A program made the position numbers and the translations under genes. From positions 923,996-973,153 of the forward strand of contig BFEA01000066.1 in assembly GCA_003427395.1 (NCBI GenBank): a stretch of DNA of 49,158 bases. The letters run 5' to 3'. This document shows, in pieces, positions 20,891 through 31,912 of this stretch. The DNA is from Chara braunii. Its lineage: Eukaryota; Streptophyta; Charophyceae; Charales; Characeae. The stretch's first letter is position 1; each line of letters begins with the position of its first letter. A model generated the notes under the pieces. It did no database searches, was not told the DNA's origin, and saw nothing but the letters and a program-made list of their open reading frames with translations.

Positions 20891-21977
20891 CTAGTAAGCG
20901 TGTACTATGTCGGGAGCGGTTTCTAAAAGCTTTGTCCTAGTAAACCACCTGTCGTCCTCCAGTTCCTGACATGCGAACCTGACTTTATATTGCTTCTGGG
21001 GACGACCTCGACCTCCTGTTCTAAACACGTCTTCTTCCACTATGCGGTCTATGTCATATGCACCATCCATGTCTGGCGGAATCATTGACCTTCGCGAAGG
21101 ACACTTGTCAGTGGTGGTGCAAGGCAATAGCTTTGAGGCATGGAAGACTGGGTACGTGTGGAGGTGTGCTGGGATCTCTATGGTGTATGATGGTCCGTCC
21201 TCTCCTCCTTTGACTTCTAGGACGGGCCATGGTCCTTTGTACGAAGAGCTTCTGCGAGATGTTCTCCTCGGGTGCGAACTCGTTAGACTTCACCCACACT
21301 AAGTCACCTACCTGGAACTGCGAGGGTCGGCGATGCTTATTAGCTTGCTTAGTCTTTGGATCTGATCGCGGTTCAGTCCTTCAAACGGCCTCCTTGGCCT
21401 GGACTTGTGCAGCTCATTGGGACTCCTACAGGTAGCTAGATGAACACTGTTGTTATAGGCGCTTGCTACCTTAGGAAGCATCTCATCCCAGTTCACCTGA
21501 TGTGGTCTAATGTACATTCTGAGTAGCTGCTGCAAGATCTTATTAATTTGTTCAGTCTGACCATTTGTCTTTGGATGGCGGTCGGACGACATCAACAACT
21601 TAGATCTGTATACTCTCATAAGATCCTGCCAGTTCTGGCTGGTAAGCCGTGTGTCTCTATTGCTAAATATGGACCCAGAAATCGAAAAGCTTTTCTATAA
21701 CTAAATCGGTGCGTGCCTCTGAACGCAAAGGAACAAAAACTGCATATTTACTAAACAGGTCTACTATGACCATGACTTGACTTTTGCCATGCCTACTTTT
21801 GACCCCAGTATCCATAAAGTCGATGGAAACTGAGTCTCCAGGTCCTGATGGAATAGGCAGGGGTTTGAGAAGGCCAAGAGGGGCTGTAGTCGTTGACTTA
21901 TTACGCTGACAGACTTTACAACTGTGTACATACTCTATGCAGTCCGCTTTCATGTTGGGCCACGTGTAGGACATCAT
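20891..21977 (-). pseudogene. G2 integrase and chromodomain, broken
   Basis: Integrase inserts the element and the chromodomain directs it to marked chromatin. Frame 21977-21663 carries the zinc-finger end (SCKVCQRNKS) and the core start with SIDFMDT and SQVMVIVDLFSKYAVF. Frame 21619-21308 holds SSDRHPKTNGQTEQINK, the Glu region of the active site. The piece between them with the second Asp is lost or frameshifted. A later part (EFAPEENISQK) appears near 21270. The chromodomain frame 21127-20891 reads YDIDRIVEEDVF, QYKVRF and DDRWFTRTKL. It lacks one of the usual aromatic cage residues, as in group II chromodomains. It ends 61 bases before the polypurine tract. Confidence 0.85.
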
Positions 21978-22185
21978 CAGGTTAGCTAGAGTCTTTTGCC
22001 AACCGAAGTGCCCTTCTGTTTCGTGGCATTCCCTAGGATCAGACTACGGATCTCTTCACTATTGGGGATGCAGAGTCTGTCAATGATGTTGGTCTTCTCA
22101 AACAGTAGCCCGTCGTGGTTTGATAGTGAGGCTCACTATGTGGAATTTCCTTGACTCTTTTCAACAACTCACTATAAATAGGATC

Positions 22186-23550
22186 CTATGCATATGCATC
22201 TCTCACTTTCCGCTGCAGATCTGCCCCAATGTCTTTATAGTGCACTTTCGCGCCGAAGTAATCAGCTTTCCTACTCAGAGCATCGGCTACCACGTTATAC
22301 TTCCCTTTAACGGGCGTCAACTCGAAGTCAAACTGGTCTATCTCAGCAGCCCGTCTGGTCAGCTTGGGCGTCATCTTGGCCTGCGTCTTTAGCCATCTAA
22401 GCATTTCATGGTCCGAATAGACTTTGAAGTGCCTCCCAAGCAGGTACTGTCTCCAGTGGTCTAGGGCCTGCCTGAGAGCGTAGAGTTCTCTCTCGTATGG
22501 CGATGCCACAACCTTTTCTAAGGGCAGCCTAGCTGACATGAACTCTACGGGCCTGTAACCATTGTCGTCATCTTGCTGTAACACGACACCTAAGCCATAC
22601 TGACTGGCGTCTGTGGTGACGACAAAGGGCAATGACGGATTGACGACTTTGAGGACAGGATGCTCTATCAATGCCTTCTTCAATTTCTTGAGGGCCGACG
22701 TACAATCTTGGTCCCACTGCCAAATAGCTTCTTTCTTTTGTAACCTACGTAGGGGAGCGACTATCGTGGAAAAGTTCCTGACGAACTTTCTATAGTAGTT
22801 AGCCAATCCGCAACTCTGTCAAGGTGCGAGGAGTTGGTCAGTCTCGAATGGATGCAATCTTGTTGTTCTCGGGCCGAATACCGTCTACATCCAATACATG
22901 ACCTATGTAAAGGACTTCAATCTTAGCCCATTCACACTTCTTTGCGTTGATCTTGAAGTTAGCTTCCCTTAGCTTCTCCAAGATCTGCCTGAGATGGCCC
23001 TCATGTTCCTCAAGGGTCCTGCTGAAGACTAAAATGTCATCTAGGGACTACAACAAACCTGTCTAACCATGACCTAGACAAGTCATTCGTACAACGCTGA
23101 AAATTGGCCGGTGCGTTAGTAAGTCCAAAGGGCATCACTATGAACTCGTAATGCCCGTACCTAGTCCTGAACGCCGTCTTGTGCTGGTCGTCAGGGTGCA
23201 CCTCGATCTGATGATAACCTGACTTCAAATCTATCTTTGAGAAGTACTTGCAATCTTGCATTCGATCTAAGAGATCGTCTATCCTGGGAAGCGGTTCTAC
23301 ATTCTTTATGGTTATGGCGTTCAGACCCCTGCTAGTCTATACACATATGTAACGCTCCCTCTTTCTTCAGGACAAACAAAACAGGTGCGCCAAAGGGAGA
23401 TGAACTGGGCCTCATCCATCCTTTCTCTAAGAGCTCGTCTAACTGCTTACGAAGCTCTTTCAGTTCTCTGGGAAACATCCCGTAGATTGCCCTTTTGGGG
23501 GTCCTATTGCCAGGCTCTATCTCAATACGATGTCGGATAGGTCTTGGCAC
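22186..23550 (-). pseudogene. G2 reverse transcriptase and RNase H, broken
   Basis: Frame 23550-23332 is the RT start ([20 protein letters not shown]). Frame 23261-23037 carries [13 protein letters not shown] (motif A) and [15 protein letters not shown] (motif B). Where the YLDD box should be, the reading is disrupted near 23037, so the catalytic strand is broken by a small indel. A further stretch with EKLREANFKINAKKCEW is readable to about 22830. Frame 22806-22186 gives the thumb end NYYRKFVRNFSTI and an intact-looking RNase H: VVTTDASQYGLGVVL, YERELYALRQALDHW, and ADALSRKADYFGAKV at the end. Close relatives are G3 and G6 in this window. Confidence 0.88.
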
Positions 23551-23572
23551 TACTCTAAAGGTGCCTCAGATA

Positions 23573-24307
23573 AATCTCTATACTCTTCCAATAAACTGGC
23601 AATAGCGGGATGGACCTTCTCTTCACCCTTTGGCTTATTAGAAATCGGCCTAACATAGGCTACGAACACCTACTCTTCGAGTTGCTCCTTCCTTAATCTC
23701 TATACTCTTCCAGTAAACTGGCAATAGCGGGATGGACTTTCTCTTCACCCTTTGGCTTATCAGAAATCGGCCTAACATAGGCTACGAACACCTGCTCTTC
23801 GAGTTGCTCCTTCCTTACGAGTCTAGCGAAGGCAGGAGCGCTGAGGCAACAATGTGCGAGGGGATTATCTACCCCGGACTCGTGGTACAGGTGGACTTGC
23901 TTAACTTCGCCTGACGGGCTAGGGAGCCTACACTCATGTTCTCTACGGTGCAAAGTGGCTCCTGCTGCTTCTCCCCAATCTGTACCCATAACTTTATCAA
24001 ACGAGAGACTATCTTCTACCAGAAGAGTCAAGGAATGAAGAATTTTTTCTACCTTCCCTTCGTTCTCTAGGCGGCAGTATGCCTGAATTCCTTCGATGTA
24101 CTCCTCGACTCGCATCCTACTGTTGTTTGGGAGGATGCTGACTACAGGCTCTCCTAATCGTTGGACTTTCAAGTTAAGCTTTAACATTTTCAGCACTTTG
24201 CGACTAATATAGCTCCTCGTGGCCCCACTATCTATGAGGGCTCCTACTCTAGCTCTAAAGATTTCAACATATGCAAGGATTAGTTGTCCTTTCCCATCCT
24301 TCTTCAT
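23573..24307 (-). pseudogene. G2 protease region with 122-bp tandem duplication
   Basis: Frame 24307-23693 starts with the retropepsin domain: ARVGALIDSGATRSYIS holds an intact D-S-G-A active site, and SFDKVMGTDWGEAAG corresponds to the family ILGxDW turn. The tether to RT (EEQVFVAYVRPIS) follows. At its end, 23695-23816 is repeated head to tail at 23573-23694 with few differences, which duplicates codons and shifts the frame (122 is not a multiple of three). The frame begins right after the 62-bp LTR remnant, so no gag precedes it. The protease itself looks undamaged. Confidence 0.87.
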
Positions 24308-24314
24308 ATTGGCC

Positions 24315-24376
24315 CAGGTCTAGGGATCGAATCTCAGTGTCTGCAGATGTCGGGTCAACTGGGTGAAACCGTTTCA
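24315..24376 (-). repeat. 62-bp 5' LTR remnant of G2
   Basis: The sequence equals 20756-20817 except for one A/G difference. In element orientation it starts TGAAACGG, exactly where the 3' LTR starts after the polypurine tract. It therefore marks the outer end of a 5' LTR whose remainder was deleted together with gag. Confidence 0.85.
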
Positions 24377-25342
24377 GTAGCGTCAGAGACCATGCCATCT
24401 GGTCCAATCTATGCACTCCCCCCTCCGGTCCCCTCCCCTAATCACACCAGCACTGTCTGCTTAATGCTGATTGGTGGGGCCAACGGGCTACCTCTCAATG
24501 GCGGAAACCATGTCCAGGAAAGAAAATGAGGACAATCGGGATTGGACCCACAACCTACTGAATGCCACCTGCGTGCCCAGGCAGCGTCCATCAGATATCA
24601 GTGCGAAAATGAGCTCGTCCGCTGACTCAGTTCGACAATCGGCCTGGGCAGTGGCCTTCAGATACCAGTTCGACAACGATATCTCAAGGCCACCACCCTT
24701 TCCATCGCCAAAAAAAAGAAAGGGGAGCAGAAAAGTGGTAGTCAGCGGCAGATGCCCGAATATCACAAATTGGTAACTCAAGATGGGACATCAGTCTAGG
24801 ACATCACAGAAACTTCATGCAACATGTATACAATGTGAGACAGATAGGAACTGAGAGAGACAAGGTCGCAGAACGGACTTAATCCTAGTTCCTTCTGGAT
24901 GTTCGGGCAGTTCGCGGTGGTGGACTTCCAAGGAATTTTCCTGATGATTTCTTTGAATTTCGTTTAGAGTAAAAGTCTAGTCGAGAGAGGGAACGGTTTG
25001 GTTCCAAAAGGTTGTCTTAGGGATGCAGGGGTAGAGCTCATCCTCGTTAAATAAGGGAAGTAATTATCAATGCTGCTGTCTCTTGACTGGGATTCTGGTG
25101 TAAGGGCCACTGGAGCTGGTTTCCAGTTTCGTTAGCAATTTTTGTTCTCCTCTCTTTTTTTTTTTTTTTAACAACCCGAGCGGATGCTAGGAGTGCTGAT
25201 ACGAGCAGACACTTCTAACACCACCAAGGAGGCTCCATCTATTGGTGTGTAACTGCCAAATCAAACACCGTTGCGAGCTGCACACGCATGGGGCTCAGAG
25301 GCAACCCGTATATGTACAGCCCACACAGAACTTGTTTCAAGG
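24377..25342. other. No gene seen
   Basis: Open frames here show no domain on either strand. A T15 tract lies near 25156. A purine run with AAAAAAAAGAAAGGGG is at about 24710. Confidence 0.5.
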
Positions 25343-25343
25343 G

Positions 25344-25395
<52 letters not shown>
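25343..25395. repeat. Compound microsatellite (GC)n(AC)n
   Basis: Five GC units pass directly into about 21 AC units, similar in form to the GC/GA repeat at 14391. Confidence 0.95.
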
Positions 25396-25396
<1 letters not shown>

Positions 25397-25683
25397 TCGA
25401 TATCAATCCCCTCGCAGGCAACAATATGAGATAACATGACAGGAAGAAGTCCGGTTCATGGAGCAAGAAAGCTTATGCTTGATAGGATCACATTCAATTG
25501 CGAACTGTGACTTTGGGTTTTCATTTGCCATGCTCAAACATATTTTCACACAAAGCATGATGTTGCATTGATAGAATCGGACAGTCTTACATATTTCACC
25601 TCCGTGCTACCCACATTTTTTTGCACAAAAGGCATCCATCTTTCCTTCCTTGCCGTCATATACTTCCACAAGAATTATGCAAA

Positions 25684-25866
25684 CCTATCAGTAAGTTTCC
25701 GCCTCGTTCACAGAAACCATTTACGAAGAAATGCTACATAACTAATACACGTCCCTGGGCCATCTTTTAAGCTCTGGCTAAGCAAACCTATCCATAAGTC
25801 AGAGAAGCCATTTCTGAAGAAATGCTACGTAATACACATCCATGGGCCATCTTTTAAACTCTGGCT
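25684..25866. repeat. Diverged direct repeat, two copies
   Basis: Positions 25684-25779 and 25787-25866 share ACCTATC, GAAGAAATGCTAC, GGGCCATCTTTTAA and CTCTGGCT in the same order. They look like an old tandem duplication; no gene is visible around it. Confidence 0.8.
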
Positions 25867-26026
25867 GGCCATTATATCGATTCTCTACTCTATTTTTTTT
25901 CTCCTGTAAAAGCCGACCACAAAACAAAAAGACAACACCCCTGTGGTCTGACATGCTTTCTTGCCGCAATACCGTGCTGAAGGAAGTCTACCAGCATCAA
26001 GTCAGACTCATGATCGGTCACCCGTG

Positions 26027-26130
26027 TTCCTGAGAACCTCTCCCCTGAAAAATGCGCCCAAGAATATTGTGGATGGCTATCACTTTTCCTGAGAACATCT
26101 CTCCTGAAAAACCCCACCCAAGATTATTGT
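26027..26130. repeat. Diverged direct repeat, two copies of 44-45 bp
   Basis: TTCCTGAGAAC ... CCTGAAAAA ... CCCAAGA.TATTGT occurs at 26027-26070 and 26086-26130. Confidence 0.82.
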
Positions 26131-26381
26131 CGTTGCACACCCGTCCACCCCTCTTACCTCTTAAATTTGATAACACCACACTAGCACAGGCCATATTCTG
26201 GTGGAAGTAATAGATGTTGCCGCCCCTCGGTCATCAGGATCCTTCAGATTCACGGTGGGTTATCTCCTATGAATTCAACTTGTCAGAAAGCTTGGTCAAA
26301 ATTATTGTCTGCAAACCAGTTTGCCGCCACTGCTGCTGAACACCCCCATCTTTTTGGCAGAAGGCATCAACTCTCCACTCT

Positions 26382-26449
26382 TTTTCTTTCTTTTTCTTGC
26401 ACAGGGGCCATGCTAATCTTCTCTGTATCGTTCCAATTGTAACGCATAG
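26382..26449 (-). pseudogene. U6 snRNA retrocopy 2 with 12-bp TSD
   Basis: On the minus strand, 26438-26396 matches the central part of U6 RNA. AATTGGAACGATACAGAGAA leads into GATTAGCATGGCCCCTGTGC, then an A-rich tail follows (26395-26382). The flanks are identical 12-mers, ACTCTCCACTCT, at 26370-26381 and 26450-26461. The copy lacks the first U6 bases and the 3' third. A few bases of unknown origin (26439-26449) sit at its 5' end. As in retrocopy 1, U6 similarity ends just after GGCCCCTG and the tail is a run of A with G interspersed. This is a retrotransposed RNA fragment, not a functional gene. Confidence 0.88.
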
Positions 26450-26461
26450 ACTCTCCACTCT

Positions 26462-28598
26462 AACCAACATGATCTTCCTCCCCCCCGCCCCAAAAAAAAC
26501 AGCATGTTGTCTGTCTCTTTCCTTGGGGGAAAGGATTCACAAATGAGCATCGAAAAGGTACCATGCCTCATACAAGTGCTTTGACCATGCAACGACTTAC
26601 CAACGCAGTCCTCAACTACAAAAACACCGTGCAAACTCGGGATGGAGGATCCAGTGCCAGGGAGGCAGGCATCGAGATGACGACTAGTAAATTGGGCTCC
26701 TAGTAGCCTCCTACTACATTATTCCCAAACCTGGCCAAATCAGGCGACAGCTGGTCAATGGACAGTGAACAAGGCATTGTGAAGTTGACACCCAACCATT
26801 TCGTAACTTTTGTTCCCTCACTTTATCTATCTACAAGCTCGAAGGGATAGCACCTTAATAAACCACCAGTACATCGAGCTATCCACCGCGGGCCCCTTTT
26901 GGAGGCCGCCCGCCACCGATTCAATATATCTACGGTGCTGGGCCTCCGTAGGCGACACGTTTTCTTTTCAGCAGGCTGGGGCCGTGTACTGGCGGTTTAA
27001 CGCTCACAATGTGTTATGTGCCTTGCCAGCATCTTCGTGCCACATCATCGGAGTGGGCTACATATCTCCTCACAAACAGTTGAGCTCCCAGGCAGGGGAA
27101 CACACAGTAACCGCATACCCCCTAGATGAGTGAGACTAGACCTCTCTAGAGCCCCTACATCTCTAACAACAACCTACCATCCCCAACCTCTTGACGCATA
27201 ATGTCCCGAATCTCAGATTACCCCCAATGCTTCTGGCAGTCTGCCTTTCAAAATACCGAATCGTTGCTAACTATGAATCTCCCCCCCAAGTAGGAACTAT
27301 ACACCAAATTTGGCGTGGCGGATTCTGAACTGGCCACCCGTACTATTGGCTACTGGCATGAATGGAAAGATAAGATGGCAACATCACGTATATAGTATCA
27401 CGGCATACTCACACTAGCACTTTCCCAAATGAATCTGACCGCAATTACGGCAAGACCTGGAGAAATCTGACAGTAATCACGTCCAGAGCGTAGTACAAAA
27501 ATCCCTAGTGTGAGTACGCTCTCTATTCCCGTGAAGGTGAAGAAGATGGCAGATATAGTCAATTGTCCCAGAGACTATTGACTATGCTGCTGCATACAGC
27601 TTGGAGTAATTTGGTGAGAGCCTGCTTGGAAACCCCATCTCTAAGTAGATAAAGGCACGTTAACTTGTAACCGTAGCAGGCACATCCTCTACGTGAAGTT
27701 CCAAAGCATCAGCTTTATGGACAGCAAAGCAAACCAGATCCCGTTATTGGATACACAACAAGCAGGTTCAGAGGAGCCCCACAATGCACCGGGTCCACTG
27801 CAACATCCGCCATCAACGCCACGCGGAGAAGTGCTTGAAGACAGTGCGTTTAGTAATCGAAGATCTGCTGCATTTGCTCCCTTTGGAACACGGTATCCAA
27901 TCCTTGCCAGAATAGGCAAGAGAGTATATTGCCCACACAGTGTGTAAAGAAACACAAGGCCACTGCCAACCCCCCTGGAGAGTCGGGAAAAGCAGGTCCT
28001 CTAACAAACCCACCATCAACCACAAGCAGTGCTCAAAGATAGTCACTTAACAAAAAATAGGGAATCTGGCACATCCACAACAAAAAATAGGGAATCTGGC
28101 ACATCCACTACCTTTGAGGGGATAAGGTACCTAATCCTCCACGTCCACAGTCTTTGGGCTAAGGTACAAGATCCAGTGCCTTCTGCATCGGATTTCTCAT
28201 CGCTCGCACAACAGAAGAGAGAGCATATTGCCAATAATTTTGCTACGCTACCTACATTCACCTAGATGCAAGAGGCTCTCACCTTGTTTCCTTCTCCATT
28301 CTACTGGCTGCTGCACTTGACATACAACACAAAGGAGACAGTAACCGCACATTCGCAGCAAAAAACACACTGGGTTTCACTCATAACACTGCCGACATGC
28401 AAAATTTTGATTGCCCGCTACTAAAGGTACAAATCTCAAACTCACAAGCAATGTGTGCTTATACTCTCTCACTGACCCTGACAACCAGCATAAGGTGAAT
28501 TCAGTCTCGTAACTAACTGCCTCCACAGCCCACCACTCTTGTCCTGTCTCCTGTCTCTTTCTGTAAGCCCTTGACCACACAATCTGCTGACTTCGTCG
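26462..28598. other. No gene recognised
   Basis: Short open frames on both strands have no recognisable domain. Part of this may be intron, further exon or 3' untranslated sequence of the minus-strand gene at 28599, but I cannot place exons with confidence. Confidence 0.45.
28049..28108. repeat. Perfect 30-bp tandem duplication
   Basis: The unit AACAAAAAATAGGGAATCTG plus GCACATCCAC occurs at 28049-28078 and again at 28079-28108 without a difference. Confidence 0.97.
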
Positions 28599-29957
28599 CT
28601 AGCAAGGACATTGACCTGATTCTGTCTTACAGGCGGCCGACTTATCCTTCCCATCCACAATTTGAACTGTGCGGGGGCTTTGAAACGATCCGACTTTCTC
28701 CCAATCCTTGTCCTCCTCATGCCCATTGTCCTCGTCCTTCGGGTCCCCCAGATGTACACACATGTTTTCGGTCTGCACCTCGACACTTGTGGCCCTATCC
28801 GTCCCCTTGGTCCCATCTCCGTTTGGTCCTTCCATCTCACCACATCCTTCTGACCTGGCACTAGCGTCAGCAGAGTACCCCGGAGATGCATGATCCGACT
28901 TGTCTTCCGTCTCTTCCTCAACACTGTGTATCTCTCCGCCATTCACATAATAGGCATCATCCTCTCCTCCTTTCGAAGTGCAGGTTTCTTCTACGCCTAA
29001 CTCTGCATCTTCTGTTCTCTCTTTGCCTTCTACGCCTACTACTACCTTTGCGTCCTCTTCTATTCCCTCTGTATCTTCCGTTTTCTCTATACCTTCATTG
29101 TCTAACCCTTGTGCTTTGTCTGACAGTGGATAATCTTGTCCTTGCGGACTTTCTAATGGGGTCGTCAGCTCAGCTGTAGACCCTTGGCCACTGGCTTCCG
29201 CCTTGACATCTTTGATTCTGGACATGGCCTTCTCCTCGTGAACTTTCTTCACTTTCTTCTTTGCCCCACCTTTCTTGCCATCCTTATCCTTGTTGTCCTT
29301 AGCTTCTTTCTCTGCATCTTTTTTTTCAGGGTCTTTTTCCTTCTCCTGCTCTTTCTTCTCCCTCTTGAACTCTTTCTTTTCCTTCTTCTCATGATCCTTT
29401 TTCTCCTTGGCATCCTTTTCATGCTCTTTCTTATCCTTTTCGTGTTCTTTCTTCTCCTTTGAAGACTCCTTGTCCTTCTTGTGATCGCGCTTCTCCTTCG
29501 CTGACTCCTTCGCGTCTGTATTCTCCTTTTCGTGTTCTTTCTTTTCCTTTGAAGACTCCTTGTCCTTCTTGTGATCGCTCTTCTCCTTCACCGACTCCTT
29601 CTCGAGTTCCTTCTTCTCCTTCTTCTCCTTTTTCTCCTTCTTCTTCATCTCCTTCTCTTCTGCTTTCTGTTCCTCTTCCATCTCCTTCCTGTCCCGCTTT
29701 TCTCGTTTTTTCTCCTTGCTACTTTTCTCATCCTCCTTGTCTTGCTTTTCTTCCTTCATTCCTTTCACAGCCTTACCATGGCTGTTTACTGTACTAAGCC
29801 AGATGCTGAATTCCTCGGGAGAAGCGTCATGTGCCACATGCCGAGGGTGTTTCTCTTTCTTGTCGCCCCTCAACTGCTTGAGAGCATGAGGGAGTGCAGG
29901 CATCAAAGACTCTAGGCATTCGATAACTGCATTTGGGTTGCCCGGCATGTTGATGAT
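28599..29957 (-). CDS. Lys/Glu-rich protein, likely host gene exon
   Basis: A minus-strand frame runs from ATG at 29948 to a stop at 28599 (449 codons). A good splice acceptor (T-rich tract, then TGCTACAG, ending at 29958) lies just upstream, so this is probably an internal or second exon. The N-terminal 60 residues ([20 protein letters not shown]) look folded and I do not recognise them. A long Lys/Glu-rich segment (about residues 75-240) with imperfect repeats of [14 protein letters not shown] would form charged helix. The remainder is acidic and polar with [11 protein letters not shown] near the end. A possible donor, CT|GTAAGA, at 28630 could splice before the stop. Function is unknown. 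It is the best candidate for a non-transposon gene here. Confidence 0.6.
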   Translation of the reverse strand: MINMPGNPNAVIECLESLMPALPHALKQLRGDKKEKHPRHVAHDASPEEFSIWLSTVNSHGKAVKGMKEEKQDKEDEKSSKEKKREKRDRKEMEEEQKAEEKEMKKKEKKEKKEKKELEKESVKEKSDHKKDKESSKEKKEHEKENTDAKESAKEKRDHKKDKESSKEKKEHEKDKKEHEKDAKEKKDHEKKEKKEFKREKKEQEKEKDPEKKDAEKEAKDNKDKDGKKGGAKKKVKKVHEEKAMSRIKDVKAEASGQGSTAELTTPLESPQGQDYPLSDKAQGLDNEGIEKTEDTEGIEEDAKVVVGVEGKERTEDAELGVEETCTSKGGEDDAYYVNGGEIHSVEEETEDKSDHASPGYSADASARSEGCGEMEGPNGDGTKGTDRATSVEVQTENMCVHLGDPKDEDNGHEEDKDWEKVGSFQSPRTVQIVDGKDKSAACKTESGQCPC

Positions 29958-30187
29958 CTGTAGCATTACAAAAAAACAAACACATGAATAACACGATAAC
30001 GGTAAGCCCACCAAGCAACATAAAACTGCACAGTGACAGTAGGCCTACTAGGCCCATCAAAACATAAAAAGGACAAGCCTATGTGTATACCCAGCCCATG
30101 CAATAACAGTTACAAGAAGGGCAAGCACAGCTCCGCCTGTGTCAAAAAGCAGCTTAGAGAGAGAATGTAGTGAAGAGAGCTCCACTC

Positions 30188-30210
30188 ATAACGGTGATAC
30201 TGTGAGTTCT
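30188..30210 (+). pseudogene. Fragment of mitochondrial tRNA-Ile(CAU)
   Basis: ATAACGGTGATACTGTGAGT, preceded by CTC, matches the anticodon arm, variable region and T-arm start of the repeat seen at 31989-32064. The tRNA sequence stops at the left end of the large inverted repeat and its expected continuation is found at the right end (31895). Confidence 0.7.
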
Positions 30211-31894
30211 GTAATGAACCCAGATCGTGAGACAATTGTCAACAATGCAAGCCCAGATAAATGTCCATCAGCTGATGATTATTAATAGTCCATCGTAACC
30301 AGACAGAATGAGGTGAGGTAATCATACACAGACGAAGAGAGGGGAGGGAGAAGAGACAAAGGAGAGGAAGTATAATGCCCACTCCTGCTTCGGGCTCCCT
30401 CCCCTACTGCCACCTCAACAATCAATAGTCTGAACAAGTACCCGAGTATCCTCAATGTGCCACGTGGCACGTCTAATCAGTTCCACATCAGCATCTGGAG
30501 CAATGTCGACATGAAGACCACCAGGTACGTATCCTCGAACTCCCCACAGCCCTGATCTCCTCCTGAAGTGACGACAAACAGAACAGCAATGCCGATTACG
30601 TAGTCCCCTCAATAGAACACGTGGCAGCAGCCACATCAGCGAAGGCGCATAGCAGCTGCCACGTCATCATGCCAAGAAGACAGGAGCAAGCCGGCCACCA
30701 TGCCGGACTAGCAGCGCCTCGCCAAGTTACAGTGCCAGCAGCGTCGAGCCAGCGTCGCAGCGTTGAGCCAGCGTTGAAGTCAACTCGTGAAGTCAGCATC
30801 AACGCAAGACAGAATGAATGTCAAAGCCCGGGAGTCGGCCCTTATGTAGTGTTGACGCGGGGTCTGGACCCCGGATGCTGTATCCCTCAGCCGTCCAGAT
30901 CTCAATGCGAATGAGGGCCCAGATTGGCCTGAAACCAAATTCCCTCCGCCCTGGATGCTGTCTGGGTACCTGCGCACAACAAGTGAGTGTATCCAACCAA
31001 GGGCCTGGGTGCGGTACCTTTGACTTTACAGTTGACTTTGACTCTTGAATTTCCTGTGTGCAGCGTTCGGTCACAGAGCCACACTCGACAGACTCAGGTC
31101 TGAACCCCGGCTGCGGTATCCAACGGTTTCGGGCCGATCTGAGCCCTCATTCGCATTGAGATCTGGACGGTCGAGGGATACCGCAGCCGGGGTCCAGACC
31201 CCGCGTCAACACTACATAAGAGTTGGCATCTTGCCTTTGACATTCATTCTGTCTTGCGTTGATGCTGACTTCACGAGTTGACTTCAACGCTGGCTCAACG
31301 CTGCGACGCTGGCTCGACGCTGCTGGCACTGTAACTTGGCGAGGCGCTGCTAGTCCGGCATGGTGGCCGGCTTGCTCCTGTCTTCTTGGCATGCTGACGT
31401 GGCAGCTGCTATGCGCCTTCGCTGATGTGGCTGCTGCCACGTGTACTATTTGGCTGACGTGGCTGCTGCCACACGTTCTATTGAGGGGACTACGTAAGCG
31501 GCATTGCTGTTCTGTTTGTCGTCACTTCAGGAGGAGATCAGGGTTGTGGGGAGTTCAAGGATACGTACCTGGTGAGGCTGGTGGTCTTCATGTCCACATT
31601 GCTCCAGATGCTGATGTGGAACTGATTAGACGTGCCACGTGGCACATTGAGGATACTCGGATACTCGTTCAGACTATTGATTGTTGAGGTGGCAGTGGAG
31701 GAGGGAGCCCGAAGCAGGAGTGGGCATTTTTCTTCCTCTCCTTTGTCTCTTCTCCTTCCTCTCTCTTCGTCTGTGTATGATATCTCAGCTCATTCTGTCT
31801 GGTCACGCTTTTTTATTATTAGTAATCATCAGCCGATGGACATTTATTTGGACTTGCATTGTTGACAACTGTCTCACGATCTGGGTTCATTACA
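30211..31894. repeat. Large inverted repeat (arms about 0.73 kb)
   Basis: The left arm (30211 to about 30937) and right arm (about 31130 to 31894) are reverse complements with high similarity, separated by roughly 190 bases. Outer ends are TGTAATGAACCC and GGGTTCATTACA. The right arm has an extra 32-base tandem unit (GGCTGACGTGGCTGCTGCCA region near 31450) and a few indels. Both arms give the same spurious frames. The ends TG...CA recall LTR termini, so two LTRs in inverted orientation is one possibility and a foldback transposon another. No transposase or RT is encoded and no TSD was found. Its transcript would form a long hairpin. Confidence 0.9.
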
Positions 31895-31912
31895 TAAGCC
31901 TATCTGGATTCT

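Larger units (their letters stand above)
20641..24376 (-). mobile_element. Chromovirus (Ty3/gypsy) G2, gag-less
   Basis: Minus-strand protease, RT, RNase H, integrase and chromodomain are followed by a polypurine tract (20829-20818) and an LTR start TGAAACGG at 20817. The first 62 bases of that LTR recur at 24376-24315, immediately before the protease. The 5' LTR end thus survives, but the rest of the 5' LTR, the primer-binding site and all of gag are missing. The 3' LTR extends leftward past the 57-bp repeats and its far end is not defined. Frames are broken throughout. Confidence 0.87.

Noticed and set aside
29184-29915. Leu/Phe/Pro-rich plus-strand frames with membrane-like character
   Set aside because: They are the complement of the Lys/Glu-rich repeats of the minus-strand exon; hydrophobicity follows from the codon complement.
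30621-31440. Two similar 97-codon frames on opposite strands
   Set aside because: They are the same arm of the inverted repeat read twice. No start context or domain supports a gene.
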